Source: Rhodothermales bacterium
GTDB taxonomy: Bacteria > Bacteroidota > Rhodothermia > Rhodothermales > VXPQ01
Direction: 5' to 3'
Assembly: GCA_022825385.1 (NCBI GenBank)
Contig: JAJDWX010000049.1
Location: 1 to 64,000, forward strand
DNA length: 64,000 nt
A program made the position numbers and the translations under genes. Below are positions 35,432 to 43,439 of the stretch, piece after piece (the first letter of the stretch is position 1; each line of letters opens with the position of its first letter). Below the pieces are notes generated by a model. It was not told the origin of the DNA. It searched no databases and saw nothing but the letters and a program-made list of their open reading frames with translations.

Positions 35432-35519
35432 AAATCCGCAGTAGTTTCTGCCGATTTCAACGCCCCGATCAAGGGCCTCGTATGCGCGGGAAAAAGACGC
35501 GCTGGGCGAAGTGGTTTTG
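35432..35519 (-). repeat. Internal left-half remnant of the GGATAC repeat family, lacking the terminus
   Basis: On the minus strand GCAAAACCACTTCGCCCAGC, then GCGTC, GTTGAAATCGGCAGAAAC and GCGGATT, in the order seen in the full copies. The terminal GGATACTCTGAT is absent, so this copy has lost its end. It lies between the PEP carboxykinase and xylulokinase genes. Confidence 0.55.
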
Positions 35520-35532
35520 CGCGCCGCGGCCT

Positions 35533-37029
35533 TTACAAATCCGCGATGGCGCGGAACGAATCGCGCAGGGCCGGATAGAGGCCCCGGTAGGCGCGATAAC
35601 AGGGGCGATAGCGCTTCGCTGTTTCCGGATCGCACGGCGTCGCGCCCGCGATGCGGACGGTCGCGTCGCAGGCTTCGCGGACGTCGCCCCAGGCCCCTGC
35701 GCCCGTCCCGGCGAGCAGCGCGGCCCCGAACGCGGCCCCTTCTGTGGTGTTTACGGTAACCAGTTCTGTTTCCAGCACGTCCGCAAGGATTTGTCGCCAG
35801 AGCGGGCTGCGGGCGCCGCCGCCGGATATCCGCACCTGCTCGATGGACGTCAGCCCCGCGCTGCGCATGAGTTCGAAGATGTCCCGCAGGCCAAACGCGA
35901 CGCCTTCGAGGACGGCGCGCGTCATATGTTTGCTTTCGTGGCGCACCGTGAGGCCCGCAAAGGCGCCGCGGGCCATCGGATCGGCGTGGGGGGTGCGTTC
36001 TCCGGTCAGGTAGGGGAGGAAGAAAAGCCCTTGCGCGCCGGGCCGTACGTCTTGCGCGGGAGCAAGCAGTTCGTCCCAGGACGCGTTCGGGAACAGGGCG
36101 TCCCGATACCATCGCAAACTGCCCGCCGCCGAAAGCATGACGCCCATCAGATGCCAGGTATTCGGCGCCGCGTGGCAGAAAGCGTGCAGGCGTCCGTCCG
36201 GATCGACGAAAGGCTGGTCCGCGGAAGCGAACGCCACGCCGGAGGTTCCGAGCGTGAGGGCCACCACGCCCTCGCGGACCGCCCCGACGCCCACGGCTTG
36301 CGCGCTTTGGTCTCCGCCGCCCGCCACGACCGGCGTTCCGGCGCGCAGGCCGGTGGCTTCCGCCGCTTCCGCCGAAACGACGCCCGTTACGTCCGGGCCT
36401 TCGTGCGTGGGGGGGAGCCAGGCGCGGGGAATGTCGAGCCGGGCGAGGATTTCGTCGGACCAGTCTCGCTTGCGCACATCCAGGAGGAGCGTGCCGGCGG
36501 CGCCCGCCCGGTCCGTTGCGTAGTCTCCCGTGAGCCGAAAGCGTACGTAATCTTTGGGGAGGAGCGCCTGCCGGACCTGTTCGTACACGGCGGGTTCGTG
36601 TCGGCGGACCCATAGAATTTTTGGCGCGGTAAACCCGGCGAGCGCATCGTTCCCCGTGCGCGCGATCAGTTCCGCGCGGCCTGTTCGCCGGGCGATTTCG
36701 TCGCATTCGGCCGCGGTGCGCTGGTCGTTCCAGAGGATGGCTGGACGCAGTACGCGGCCCGCGGCGTCCAGCAAAACCAGGCCGTGCATTTGGCCCGTCA
36801 AGCCGATGGCGGCAATCTCGCGGCCCGGAATATCGGCGCCGGCGAGCGCTTTGCGTATGCTTTCCCTTGCGCCGCGCCACCACAAGGCAGGGTCCTGTTC
36901 GCTCCATTGCGGGCGCGGCGTTTCGAAAGCGTACTCCGTGGAAGCGGCGGACGCCACGGCGCCTTGCGCGTCGATTACGAGGGCTTTGGTCGCCGTAGTA
37001 GAAACGTCTATGCCCAGGAAATACGACAT
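35533..37029 (-). CDS. xylB: Xylulokinase (FGGY family)
   Basis: 498 residues with the FGGY-kinase layout. N-terminal phosphate motif FLGIDVSTTATKALVID, the substrate loop IGLTGQMHGLVLLD (GQMHG is characteristic of xylulokinases), the catalytic Asp region VAGGGDQSAQAVG, LTLGTSGVAFAS, and the C-terminal adenosine motif VRISGGGARSPLWRQILAD. It phosphorylates D-xylulose to xylulose 5-phosphate with ATP. No xylose isomerase or transporter gene is adjacent, so it may serve xylulose made elsewhere. The closely related ribulo- or other pentulokinase activities cannot be excluded. Confidence 0.92.
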   Translation of the reverse strand: MSYFLGIDVSTTATKALVIDAQGAVASAASTEYAFETPRPQWSEQDPALWWRGARESIRKALAGADIPGREIAAIGLTGQMHGLVLLDAAGRVLRPAILWNDQRTAAECDEIARRTGRAELIARTGNDALAGFTAPKILWVRRHEPAVYEQVRQALLPKDYVRFRLTGDYATDRAGAAGTLLLDVRKRDWSDEILARLDIPRAWLPPTHEGPDVTGVVSAEAAEATGLRAGTPVVAGGGDQSAQAVGVGAVREGVVALTLGTSGVAFASADQPFVDPDGRLHAFCHAAPNTWHLMGVMLSAAGSLRWYRDALFPNASWDELLAPAQDVRPGAQGLFFLPYLTGERTPHADPMARGAFAGLTVRHESKHMTRAVLEGVAFGLRDIFELMRSAGLTSIEQVRISGGGARSPLWRQILADVLETELVTVNTTEGAAFGAALLAGTGAGAWGDVREACDATVRIAGATPCDPETAKRYRPCYRAYRGLYPALRDSFRAIADL

Positions 37030-37065
37030 GGCTGGATGGCCGGGAAAAAGGTTCGCTTCGTTGCG

Positions 37066-40000
37066 CTATTTAACCAGCGCCATGGTTTTGACGGCGACGT
37101 CCTCTTCGGTGCGCAGGATGTAGACGTAGGGTCCGCTGGCGAGGCTCTCGGCGTCGAAGCGGACGCGATATCGTCCGGCAGGCCGCGGGCCTTCAAGAAG
37201 AAGGCGCACTTGCTGTCCCAGCATGTCGTGCACGGACAGGGTTACGTGCTGTGCCTTGTCGAGGGCGAATTCAATGGTGGTGGCGGGGTTAAAGGGGTTT
37301 GGATAGTTTTGTTCGAGGGCGAATGCTTCGGGTATTTCGTTGTCCAGGCGTTCCGCGGAGGTTGGCGTGTCGTCGTCGTTGACGGTAATCCGGGCCGTGG
37401 CCGGATCGCCTGGCGTATAGCCGCTGCCGCCTTCTATGGTGGCGACGACGGCGCCGTCGGGTTCGTCGGATTGGTCGTTAACCGTGCGGACGGCGAGGGT
37501 AGCTGTGCCGGAGGTCGGCATGTCCACCGTGTGTACGCCCCTGGTGCTTGAAGAAATGAAGTTGCTGACGCGGTCTTCGACGCGTACGCTCACCGTGATG
37601 TTTGCCGAGGGGGCAGGCGCGGCGGTCAGCGTGAAGTTCGCATTGTCGCCCTCCGTCACGTCCGCTCCGCCTGCGATCGTTACGACCGGGAGCGCGGGAT
37701 CCGTCGGGTTTCCGCCGCCTCCGCCTCCGCCTCCGCCTCCGCCTCCGCCTCCACCACCGCCACCAGAGTCGTCATTGAGGATAGTGTAGGTCGCGGACCC
37801 TGCGGCGGCGGCAATATCGACGCCCTGCGGCGCGTCGCGCAGTTCCACCACGATCGTCTCGTCGGGTTCGACCTCCGTGTCGCCCCGGATGCGCAGCCGC
37901 ACCCTGCTTTGCGTAGCGTTCGCGTCTATCGCGTGGGCGTAACATCCGTTTGTCAGCGACAGCGGCGTGTCGTTATCGAAGCGCACGAACTGGTAGTCTG
38001 CGCTGGCGCCGCGCGTGGCGGTGCTTGCGCTGCCCAGGCAGGTATTAAAGTTTGTGGCCTGGGAGCGCGCCGGGTTCATGCTGACGGTGACCGTGGCGTA
38101 GCTGGCGCCTGCGTTGCCTTCTTGCGCGGAGGCGGGCGAGAGGGCGACGGAGAGCGTGGGCGTCGTCGTCGTTTCGTCGTCGTTTACGTTTACGGTGACG
38201 GAGGAGGCGGTTACGCCGCTGTATCCCCCCGAATTGCTTACGGCGTGGGAGATCGTTACGCTTTCGTCGTTCGCGTCGGAATCCTGCTGCGGCGTAACCG
38301 TTACGGTCTGCGGGCTGCTATAGTTGGAGGTTCTGAAGAGGAGCGTGGCGCTGTTCGCCGCCGTTCTTCCAGGGCCGTGGACCTTGACCTTGCTGCCGTC
38401 GCCGCTCGTGGCCGTTACGGTGACGTTACCGCTCGGCTGCGTATTGAGGGATATTTCGTAACTGCCCGTGGCGCCGCCCTCGGTAAGGTTGAGGGCGTTT
38501 TTGGATACCGTTACCCCCTTCGCCTGGTCGTCGTCGTTTACGTTCACGTCGACGGAGGAGGCGGTTACGCCGCCGTACCCGCCCGTATTGCTTACGGCGT
38601 GAGAGATCGTTACGCTTTCGTCGTTCGCGTCGGAATCCTGCTGCGGCGTAACCGTTACGGTCTGGGGGCTGTTATAGTTGGATGTTGTGAAGGTGAGCGT
38701 GGCGCTGTTCGCCGCCGTTCCTCCAGGGCCGTGGACCTTGACCTTGTCGCCGTCGCCGCTCGTGGCCGTTACGGTGACGTTTGCGCTTGGCTCCGTCAGG
38801 AGGGATATGTCGTAACTGCCCGCGGCGCCGCCCTCGGTAAGGTCGAGGGTGCTTTTGGATACCGTTACCCCCGGCGGGGGCGTTTCGTCATCCTCAATGG
38901 TTATGGTTGCCGAGGCGATCGAGCCTGCCTTGACAAAGCCCGGCAGATTCGCTGTGTCGATCGCCATCGCGAAGGTCTCGTCTCCCTCGTATGTTGCGTC
39001 GTCTATTATCGGGATTGCTACAGAAAACCTGGTCGTGCCTGCGGGAATGGTGTGCGAGGCCTGCGGCGTGTAGTCTGTATTCGCCGTGGCCGTGCCGTCC
39101 GTGAATAGCAGCGGCAAGGCAATGTCCTCGCCCGCCGCCGGACTCACGACGATTGTAGGCTGCGCCGTTGGGGTGTTTTCCGAGACAGAGAATGTGCTCC
39201 GTACGAATTCCATGGTTACCGACGACGGCGGATCGCCAATATCGAACGCAAGCGTATTGTTGTTGAATGTCAGCGTAACCGTTTCTTGCCCTTCCGTCAA
39301 ATTATCCTTAAGGATATCCAATTCCAGTGCAGTGACCCGGCGACCGTTAAACTGTGCGCCGTTGAAGGTTACTTCTGCAGTGCGGCTGTTGAGGTTGCGG
39401 CAGCTAACGCCTGCAGGGCTTGCGCAGCGCATCGTATAGTCGGTGTTGAGCGATGCGGTGCCGCCGTACGTCAGCGGCAGCGTTACGGTCTTGCCGCTTG
39501 GCAGGACGGGGTCGAACGCGATGATAAAGGACACCGTTGCGCCTTCGGGAAAAGTCGTCGTTCCTCTCACCGACAACGTAATATCTGCCTTGGTCGTTAC
39601 CTCGAAGACGGGCGACATGCCGTACAAGTTGTACGAGTTCGTTCCAGGGGCGGCAGTTCCCTTGTACAATGGCCCTTCGTTGCCCGCGCTTTCTGCGCCG
39701 GGGCCATAGGCCGCCGGCGGGATATTGAATATATCATTCGAACCGAGCGGGTTGGCGCCCGCCGTGCAATTGCCGTTCATGCCGGTCCAGACCCTGGCTC
39801 CGCTTTCTGTAGCGCCCCGCTCGTTCTTGATGTGATTTTGCCCGCTGCTCCAGCGGTTGTCCCAGCTTTTGTCGCAGAAGTCAAAATAGTTGTCCGCGAC
39901 CTTGTTTCCGTTCAGCCAGTAGATCGGGATGCCCGAGCTGGAAGCGCTCGTCGAGCCGTCCGTCCAGGCGTTGTTGCTCCACATCCCGGTATGCGTTCGG

Positions 40001-40506
40001 CCACTCGTCCCGTCGGCTGTGTTGACAAACGCTTTGAACGATTGGCCATAGGCGCGGATGTTTGGATGCGCTCTAACGGAGCTCGCGCTGAGCGTGATTG
40101 AGTTGTCATATGTCGAGATGACGGGAAATGTGGCGATTACCGATGATGCTGTCATGAAAAGCAGCCGGAACTGGTCGCCAACGCCGACGCCCGAGGGGAC
40201 GAGGGGCCAGTCGTGGAACACTGTAATGGTCGCGGATGCGGCGTCGCCGTCGTTTTTCGCGTCGCTGCCGTCCGGTTCGGATAGATCCATGGCGGTGGGG
40301 GGCGTGTTTTGCGCGGCGGTCCGGGGCGCGTATCCGGCAAGACCGATCCACAGCGCAAGGAAGATGGTCAGGGCGCGCGCCGTACGCCCCCGCCGGGTTT
40401 GCGCAGGCCCCTCCGAAAGGCTCGTCTGTCCGCCGCCGCCCGAAAGCGTCCCGGCGCGGAAGACAGCTACGTATGCAGGGTATTTCATCGAATGCTTGGC
40501 GGTCAT
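37066..40506 (-). CDS. Giant secreted Calx-beta protein with C-terminal sorting domain
   Basis: 1146 residues. A signal peptide ends near YAPRTAAQ (about residue 66; MKYP at 40488 is an alternative start). Then: an uncharacterised domain (about 97-304; VGDQFRLLF, IPIYWLNGNKVAD, VWTGMNG, VFEV); several Calx-beta-like modules with TVTVTATSGDG and DDD ends, including two near-identical 118-residue units; an 18-Gly linker before a further Calx-beta module; and the C-terminal sorting domain (LEQNYPNPFNPATTIEFALD to the terminal KTMALVK). Such tails direct type IX secretion and cell-surface attachment. Probably an adhesin or matrix protein. The start region overlaps no neighbour; the divergent gene is a STAS protein. 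Confidence 0.87.
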   Translation of the reverse strand: MTAKHSMKYPAYVAVFRAGTLSGGGGQTSLSEGPAQTRRGRTARALTIFLALWIGLAGYAPRTAAQNTPPTAMDLSEPDGSDAKNDGDAASATITVFHDWPLVPSGVGVGDQFRLLFMTASSVIATFPVISTYDNSITLSASSVRAHPNIRAYGQSFKAFVNTADGTSGRTHTGMWSNNAWTDGSTSASSSGIPIYWLNGNKVADNYFDFCDKSWDNRWSSGQNHIKNERGATESGARVWTGMNGNCTAGANPLGSNDIFNIPPAAYGPGAESAGNEGPLYKGTAAPGTNSYNLYGMSPVFEVTTKADITLSVRGTTTFPEGATVSFIIAFDPVLPSGKTVTLPLTYGGTASLNTDYTMRCASPAGVSCRNLNSRTAEVTFNGAQFNGRRVTALELDILKDNLTEGQETVTLTFNNNTLAFDIGDPPSSVTMEFVRSTFSVSENTPTAQPTIVVSPAAGEDIALPLLFTDGTATANTDYTPQASHTIPAGTTRFSVAIPIIDDATYEGDETFAMAIDTANLPGFVKAGSIASATITIEDDETPPPGVTVSKSTLDLTEGGAAGSYDISLLTEPSANVTVTATSGDGDKVKVHGPGGTAANSATLTFTTSNYNSPQTVTVTPQQDSDANDESVTISHAVSNTGGYGGVTASSVDVNVNDDDQAKGVTVSKNALNLTEGGATGSYEISLNTQPSGNVTVTATSGDGSKVKVHGPGRTAANSATLLFRTSNYSSPQTVTVTPQQDSDANDESVTISHAVSNSGGYSGVTASSVTVNVNDDETTTTPTLSVALSPASAQEGNAGASYATVTVSMNPARSQATNFNTCLGSASTATRGASADYQFVRFDNDTPLSLTNGCYAHAIDANATQSRVRLRIRGDTEVEPDETIVVELRDAPQGVDIAAAAGSATYTILNDDSGGGGGGGGGGGGGGGGGGNPTDPALPVVTIAGGADVTEGDNANFTLTAAPAPSANITVSVRVEDRVSNFISSSTRGVHTVDMPTSGTATLAVRTVNDQSDEPDGAVVATIEGGSGYTPGDPATARITVNDDDTPTSAERLDNEIPEAFALEQNYPNPFNPATTIEFALDKAQHVTLSVHDMLGQQVRLLLEGPRPAGRYRVRFDAESLASGPYVYILRTEEDVAVKTMALVK
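37714..37767 (-). repeat. Polyglycine-encoding microsatellite
   Basis: 54 bp of imperfect CCTCCG repeats (minus-strand GGN codons) encoding 18 consecutive glycines between two Calx-beta modules. Such repeats are prone to slippage in multiples of 3 or 6 bp, which would change linker length without frameshift. Confidence 0.85.
38163..38870 (-). repeat. Two tandem 354-bp near-identical Calx-beta units
   Basis: Units 38517-38870 and 38163-38516 share long identical stretches, for example the coding for TVTPQQDSDANDESVTISHA and KVKVHGPG. Period is exactly 354 bp (118 codons). The nucleotide-level similarity points to recent duplication or gene conversion. Confidence 0.85.
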
Positions 40507-40784
40507 CGTTCTGATTGCGCGAGGAGAAAATTTTGATAAAAAAATCCGGCTTGGCGCCTCCGTATAACCATGCTATCGTTAGGAAAGTATGTTATTCGAT
40601 TTCTTTTGTCAAGAATATACGCGGGGTCGGGCCCTGCGCCGCGTCGCCGCGTTTTTCACAAAGTTCCCCTTGATTCAGAATCCAAATCGTTTTATCGTAT
40701 GGACAGGCGGTCATAACCATCCTGGCCTTGGCCGAGTTCGTCCAACGCAAAACACACGTCAACCTTAACAAGAGGAAGCCCGTC
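40507..40784. promoter_or_regulatory. Divergent intergenic region between Calx-beta protein and STAS genes
   Basis: 278 bp. The half nearest the secreted protein is AT-rich (TTTTGATAAAAAAATCC, GTATAACCATGCTATCG, TTCTTTTGTCAAGAATATAC) and should hold divergent promoters. Near the STAS start there is a good ribosome site, AAGAGGAAG, 7 bp before ATG 40785, which decides that start over an upstream in-frame ATG-like codon. Confidence 0.5.
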
Positions 40785-41417
40785 ATGGATATCCAGGCTA
40801 CCTGGGAACGGAAAGAAGGCATCGCCATCGCACATCTTGCGGGCCGCATCGACAGCGCCAATGCGTCGTCGTTTGAGGAGGCGCTGGAAGCCGGGCGCAA
40901 CGACGAAACCCGGATATTGGTCCTCGACTTCGAAGACGTGACCTATATCAGCAGCGCAGGCCTCCGGGTTATCCTGTCCCTGGCCAAGGGACTCAGGAAT
41001 ACGGGCGTAAAACTTGCGCTGTGCTCGTTGACTCCGCCGGTTTACGACGTTTTTTCCGTCAGCGGTTTCGATCAGCTCATCGCGATCCACGCTTCGGCGG
41101 GCGACGCCATTCTTGACATCGACGATGACGCGCAGTCGGGCGAGGGGGCCTTGCCGCCGTTAGAACTCAAGCGCGCGGTCGATCAGGATATCGTCGCGGA
41201 TAACATGCGCGATATCGCGGCCTTCGTCATCGAGAAATACGAATACAGCCATGACTGCGCGCTCCCGGCCAAAACGCGCGCGAAAGCGCAAGAAACGATA
41301 GAAAAGGCATTATGGGCGCGGGTGGAAAAATTGCTGCGCCGCCGTCAGCGCATCCTCGCGGAAATGTTTTCCCTGGCGGAAAATACGCTGAACGAAGTGC
41401 TTGGCGACGCGGATTGA
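40785..41417 (+). CDS. STAS-domain protein with helical C-terminal extension (paralogue of the one at 33044)
   Basis: 210 residues. STAS domain in residues 1-108 (IAIAHLAGRIDSANASSFEE, LVLDFEDVTYISSAGLRVIL and PPVYDVFSVSGFDQLIAIH) with phospho-acceptor ISSAG. The helical tail (VIEKYEYSHDCALPAKTRAK, QETIEKALWARVEKLLRRRQ) corresponds to that of the paralogue but lacks its roughly 20-residue insert. Both proteins share about half their residues over their full length by eye. The stop overlaps the likely TTG start of the PabB-PabC gene. A regulatory role by partner switching is likely. The partner is not in the window. Confidence 0.87.
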   Translation: MDIQATWERKEGIAIAHLAGRIDSANASSFEEALEAGRNDETRILVLDFEDVTYISSAGLRVILSLAKGLRNTGVKLALCSLTPPVYDVFSVSGFDQLIAIHASAGDAILDIDDDAQSGEGALPPLELKRAVDQDIVADNMRDIAAFVIEKYEYSHDCALPAKTRAKAQETIEKALWARVEKLLRRRQRILAEMFSLAENTLNEVLGDAD

Positions 41418-43294
41418 GCGCCCGTGTTTCGGAGGCGCCCGGACAGGTCGTGCTGGCCCCTGGCTGGAACGGATGCGGCGGAGCCGTTCTGCGGGGCCTG
41501 AAGGCAATTCATGCGGCCCATGCGCTCCATGAGGTGCGGCCTGTGCTGGAGGAAGCGTACCGGGCGGCGGAAAGCGGGCTGCACGTGGCGGGTTTCGTGG
41601 CGTACGAGGCCGCGCCCGCCTTCGACCGGGCCATGCGTTGCAAGCCTGCCCGAACGCCGCTCGTATGGATGGCGGCCTTTTCCGACCGCGAGGACTGGGC
41701 CCCCGATCCCGGCCCGCCCGCCGTTGCTGCGCTTCCGGCTCCGCACTCCGTGCGTTTCGCCTACGATCTCGCGGCGTACGCCGCGCTTGCCGACGCTGTG
41801 CGCGAGCATATCCGGGAAGGCGACGTCTATCAGGTCAACCTCACGGGTCCGGCGTCGTTTGTCCCGCGCTCTGCGCCGTGGCCGCTCTTCGAGGCGTTGC
41901 TCCGTCGCCAGCCGGTGCCCTACGCCGCCTGGATGGACGCCGGCTCCGTGCAGATACTCAGTTGTTCGCCGGAATTGTTTTTCGACCGCCGGGGAGATCG
42001 CATCGCCGCCCGCCCCATGAAAGGCACGGCGCCGAGGGGCCGCACCCTTGCGGAAGACGAGGCCCTTGAGGCGTGGCTGGCGCGGGACGAGAAGAACCGC
42101 GCCGAGAACATCATGATCGTCGATTTGCTTCGCAACGATTTGTCCAGATGCTGCGCGCCGGGTTCGGTGCGCACGGAGCAGGCGTTCCGGACGGAGCGCT
42201 ACGAGACCCTCATTCAAATGACCACGTCTGTGGAAGGGCGCTTGTCCCGGGGCGCGTCCACGCCGGATGTGTTCGCCGCCCTGTTTCCGTGCGGCTCCGT
42301 AACGGGCGCGCCCAAGATTCGGGCCATGGACATTATCCATCGCTGCGAATCGTCGCCGCGCGGCGCGTATTGCGGCGCGGCGGGGTATATGCACGGAGAC
42401 CGCGCAGTGTTCAACGTGGCGATCCGGACGGTTGAGATGGATTCCGCGCAGGCCCGCCTCGGCGTGGGCAGCGGCGTGGTGTGGGATTCCGTTCCCGCGC
42501 AAGAATACGAAGAATGCTTGCTCAAGGCGGGGTTTTTGACCGGGTCGAATCGCGCGGGCGCGTCGCGGACCGGCGCTGCGGGCGGCGCGGCGCCTCCGGG
42601 ACTATTGCGGGAGCGGGGCCTGAAAGAGGGCGCGGCCCCGCTACTCATTGAAACCATGCGATACGAAGCGGGCGGCGTCGCGCTGCTCGAATGGCATATC
42701 GCCCGCCTGCGCAGGTCCGCCCGCGCGCTGGGATACGTTTGGGACGAGCAGGTTTTTCGCCGCCGCGTGGGCGCGGCCGCTTGCGGTCCGGATCCGCGCA
42801 GGATTCGCGCTGCGCTGGGGCCTGCCGGCGCCCTGGACGTCTCTGCGCGTCCCCTGCCCGCAACGCATGTCGCGCGGGAATGGCGTATGGGCCTGGCCGA
42901 CGCGCGCATCGATTCCTCCGATCCGCTTCGCCGCCACAAAACGACCCGCAGGGAGCGATACGACCGTTTGCGGCGCAAGGCCGCGCGAGAAGGGTTCGAC
43001 GAGGTGATTTTTCTGAACGAGCGAGGGGAAGTGGCCGAGGGTTCGCGTACGAATATCGTAGCGCAATTCGGGTCCCGCCGGATAACCCCTCCCGTGGATT
43101 CCGGCGCGCTGCCCGGGGTATACCGTCGTTTTTTGCTGGATACGCGAGACGATCTGGCGGAAGGCGTGCTTTTTCCGGAAGATTTGCGCAGGGCGGACGC
43201 GCTTTATGCGTGCAACGCGGTGGCGGGATGCGTTTCGGCGCGCCTCGACGAAAAAGGGGGCTGTATTTACGAAGAATATCCGTCCGGAGCATGA
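41414..43294 (+). CDS. pabB: Aminodeoxychorismate synthase component I fused to aminodeoxychorismate lyase (PabB-PabC fusion)
   Basis: About 626 residues in two parts. Residues 1 to about 385 are a chorismate-utilising PabB domain (REGDVYQVNLTGPASFVP, ELFFDRRGDRIAARPMKGTA, RNDLSRCCAPGSVR, FPCGSVTGAPKIRAMDII, YCGAAGYM). Residues from about 400 are a class IV PLP aminotransferase/lyase domain like PabC (ETMRYEAGGVALLEWHIARL, HKTTRRERYDRL with the PLP Lys, FLNERGEVAEGSRTNI). The fusion makes p-aminobenzoate for folate from chorismate, needing only the glutaminase PabA. The TTG at 41414 was chosen because it overlaps the STAS stop; a GTG about 36 bp downstream is possible. The N-terminal part is shorter than usual. 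Confidence 0.9.
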   Translation: MSARVSEAPGQVVLAPGWNGCGGAVLRGLKAIHAAHALHEVRPVLEEAYRAAESGLHVAGFVAYEAAPAFDRAMRCKPARTPLVWMAAFSDREDWAPDPGPPAVAALPAPHSVRFAYDLAAYAALADAVREHIREGDVYQVNLTGPASFVPRSAPWPLFEALLRRQPVPYAAWMDAGSVQILSCSPELFFDRRGDRIAARPMKGTAPRGRTLAEDEALEAWLARDEKNRAENIMIVDLLRNDLSRCCAPGSVRTEQAFRTERYETLIQMTTSVEGRLSRGASTPDVFAALFPCGSVTGAPKIRAMDIIHRCESSPRGAYCGAAGYMHGDRAVFNVAIRTVEMDSAQARLGVGSGVVWDSVPAQEYEECLLKAGFLTGSNRAGASRTGAAGGAAPPGLLRERGLKEGAAPLLIETMRYEAGGVALLEWHIARLRRSARALGYVWDEQVFRRRVGAAACGPDPRRIRAALGPAGALDVSARPLPATHVAREWRMGLADARIDSSDPLRRHKTTRRERYDRLRRKAAREGFDEVIFLNERGEVAEGSRTNIVAQFGSRRITPPVDSGALPGVYRRFLLDTRDDLAEGVLFPEDLRRADALYACNAVAGCVSARLDEKGGCIYEEYPSGA

Positions 43295-43439
43295 TTTTCG
43301 GGCCCTTGCGGAAACACGAATCCCCGCGCGTCGCTATTTGCAGAAAATTTGTATTGCAGGGTTGCGCGGACTGCCTTCCGCTTTTATCTTTCAGTATAGT
43401 TTTTGCATTTAGCCATCAAACCTTTGCCGCTCCCTTTTG

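Noticed and set aside
35354-36907. Upstream extension of the PEP carboxykinase frame over the xylulokinase gene
   Set aside because: PEP carboxykinase is complete from 35353. The extension is arginine-rich shadow translation of the xylulokinase gene on the same strand.
38163-38870. CRISPR-like direct repeats
   Set aside because: Units are 354 bp, in frame inside a Calx-beta protein, without short repeats and unique spacers. No cas gene is present.
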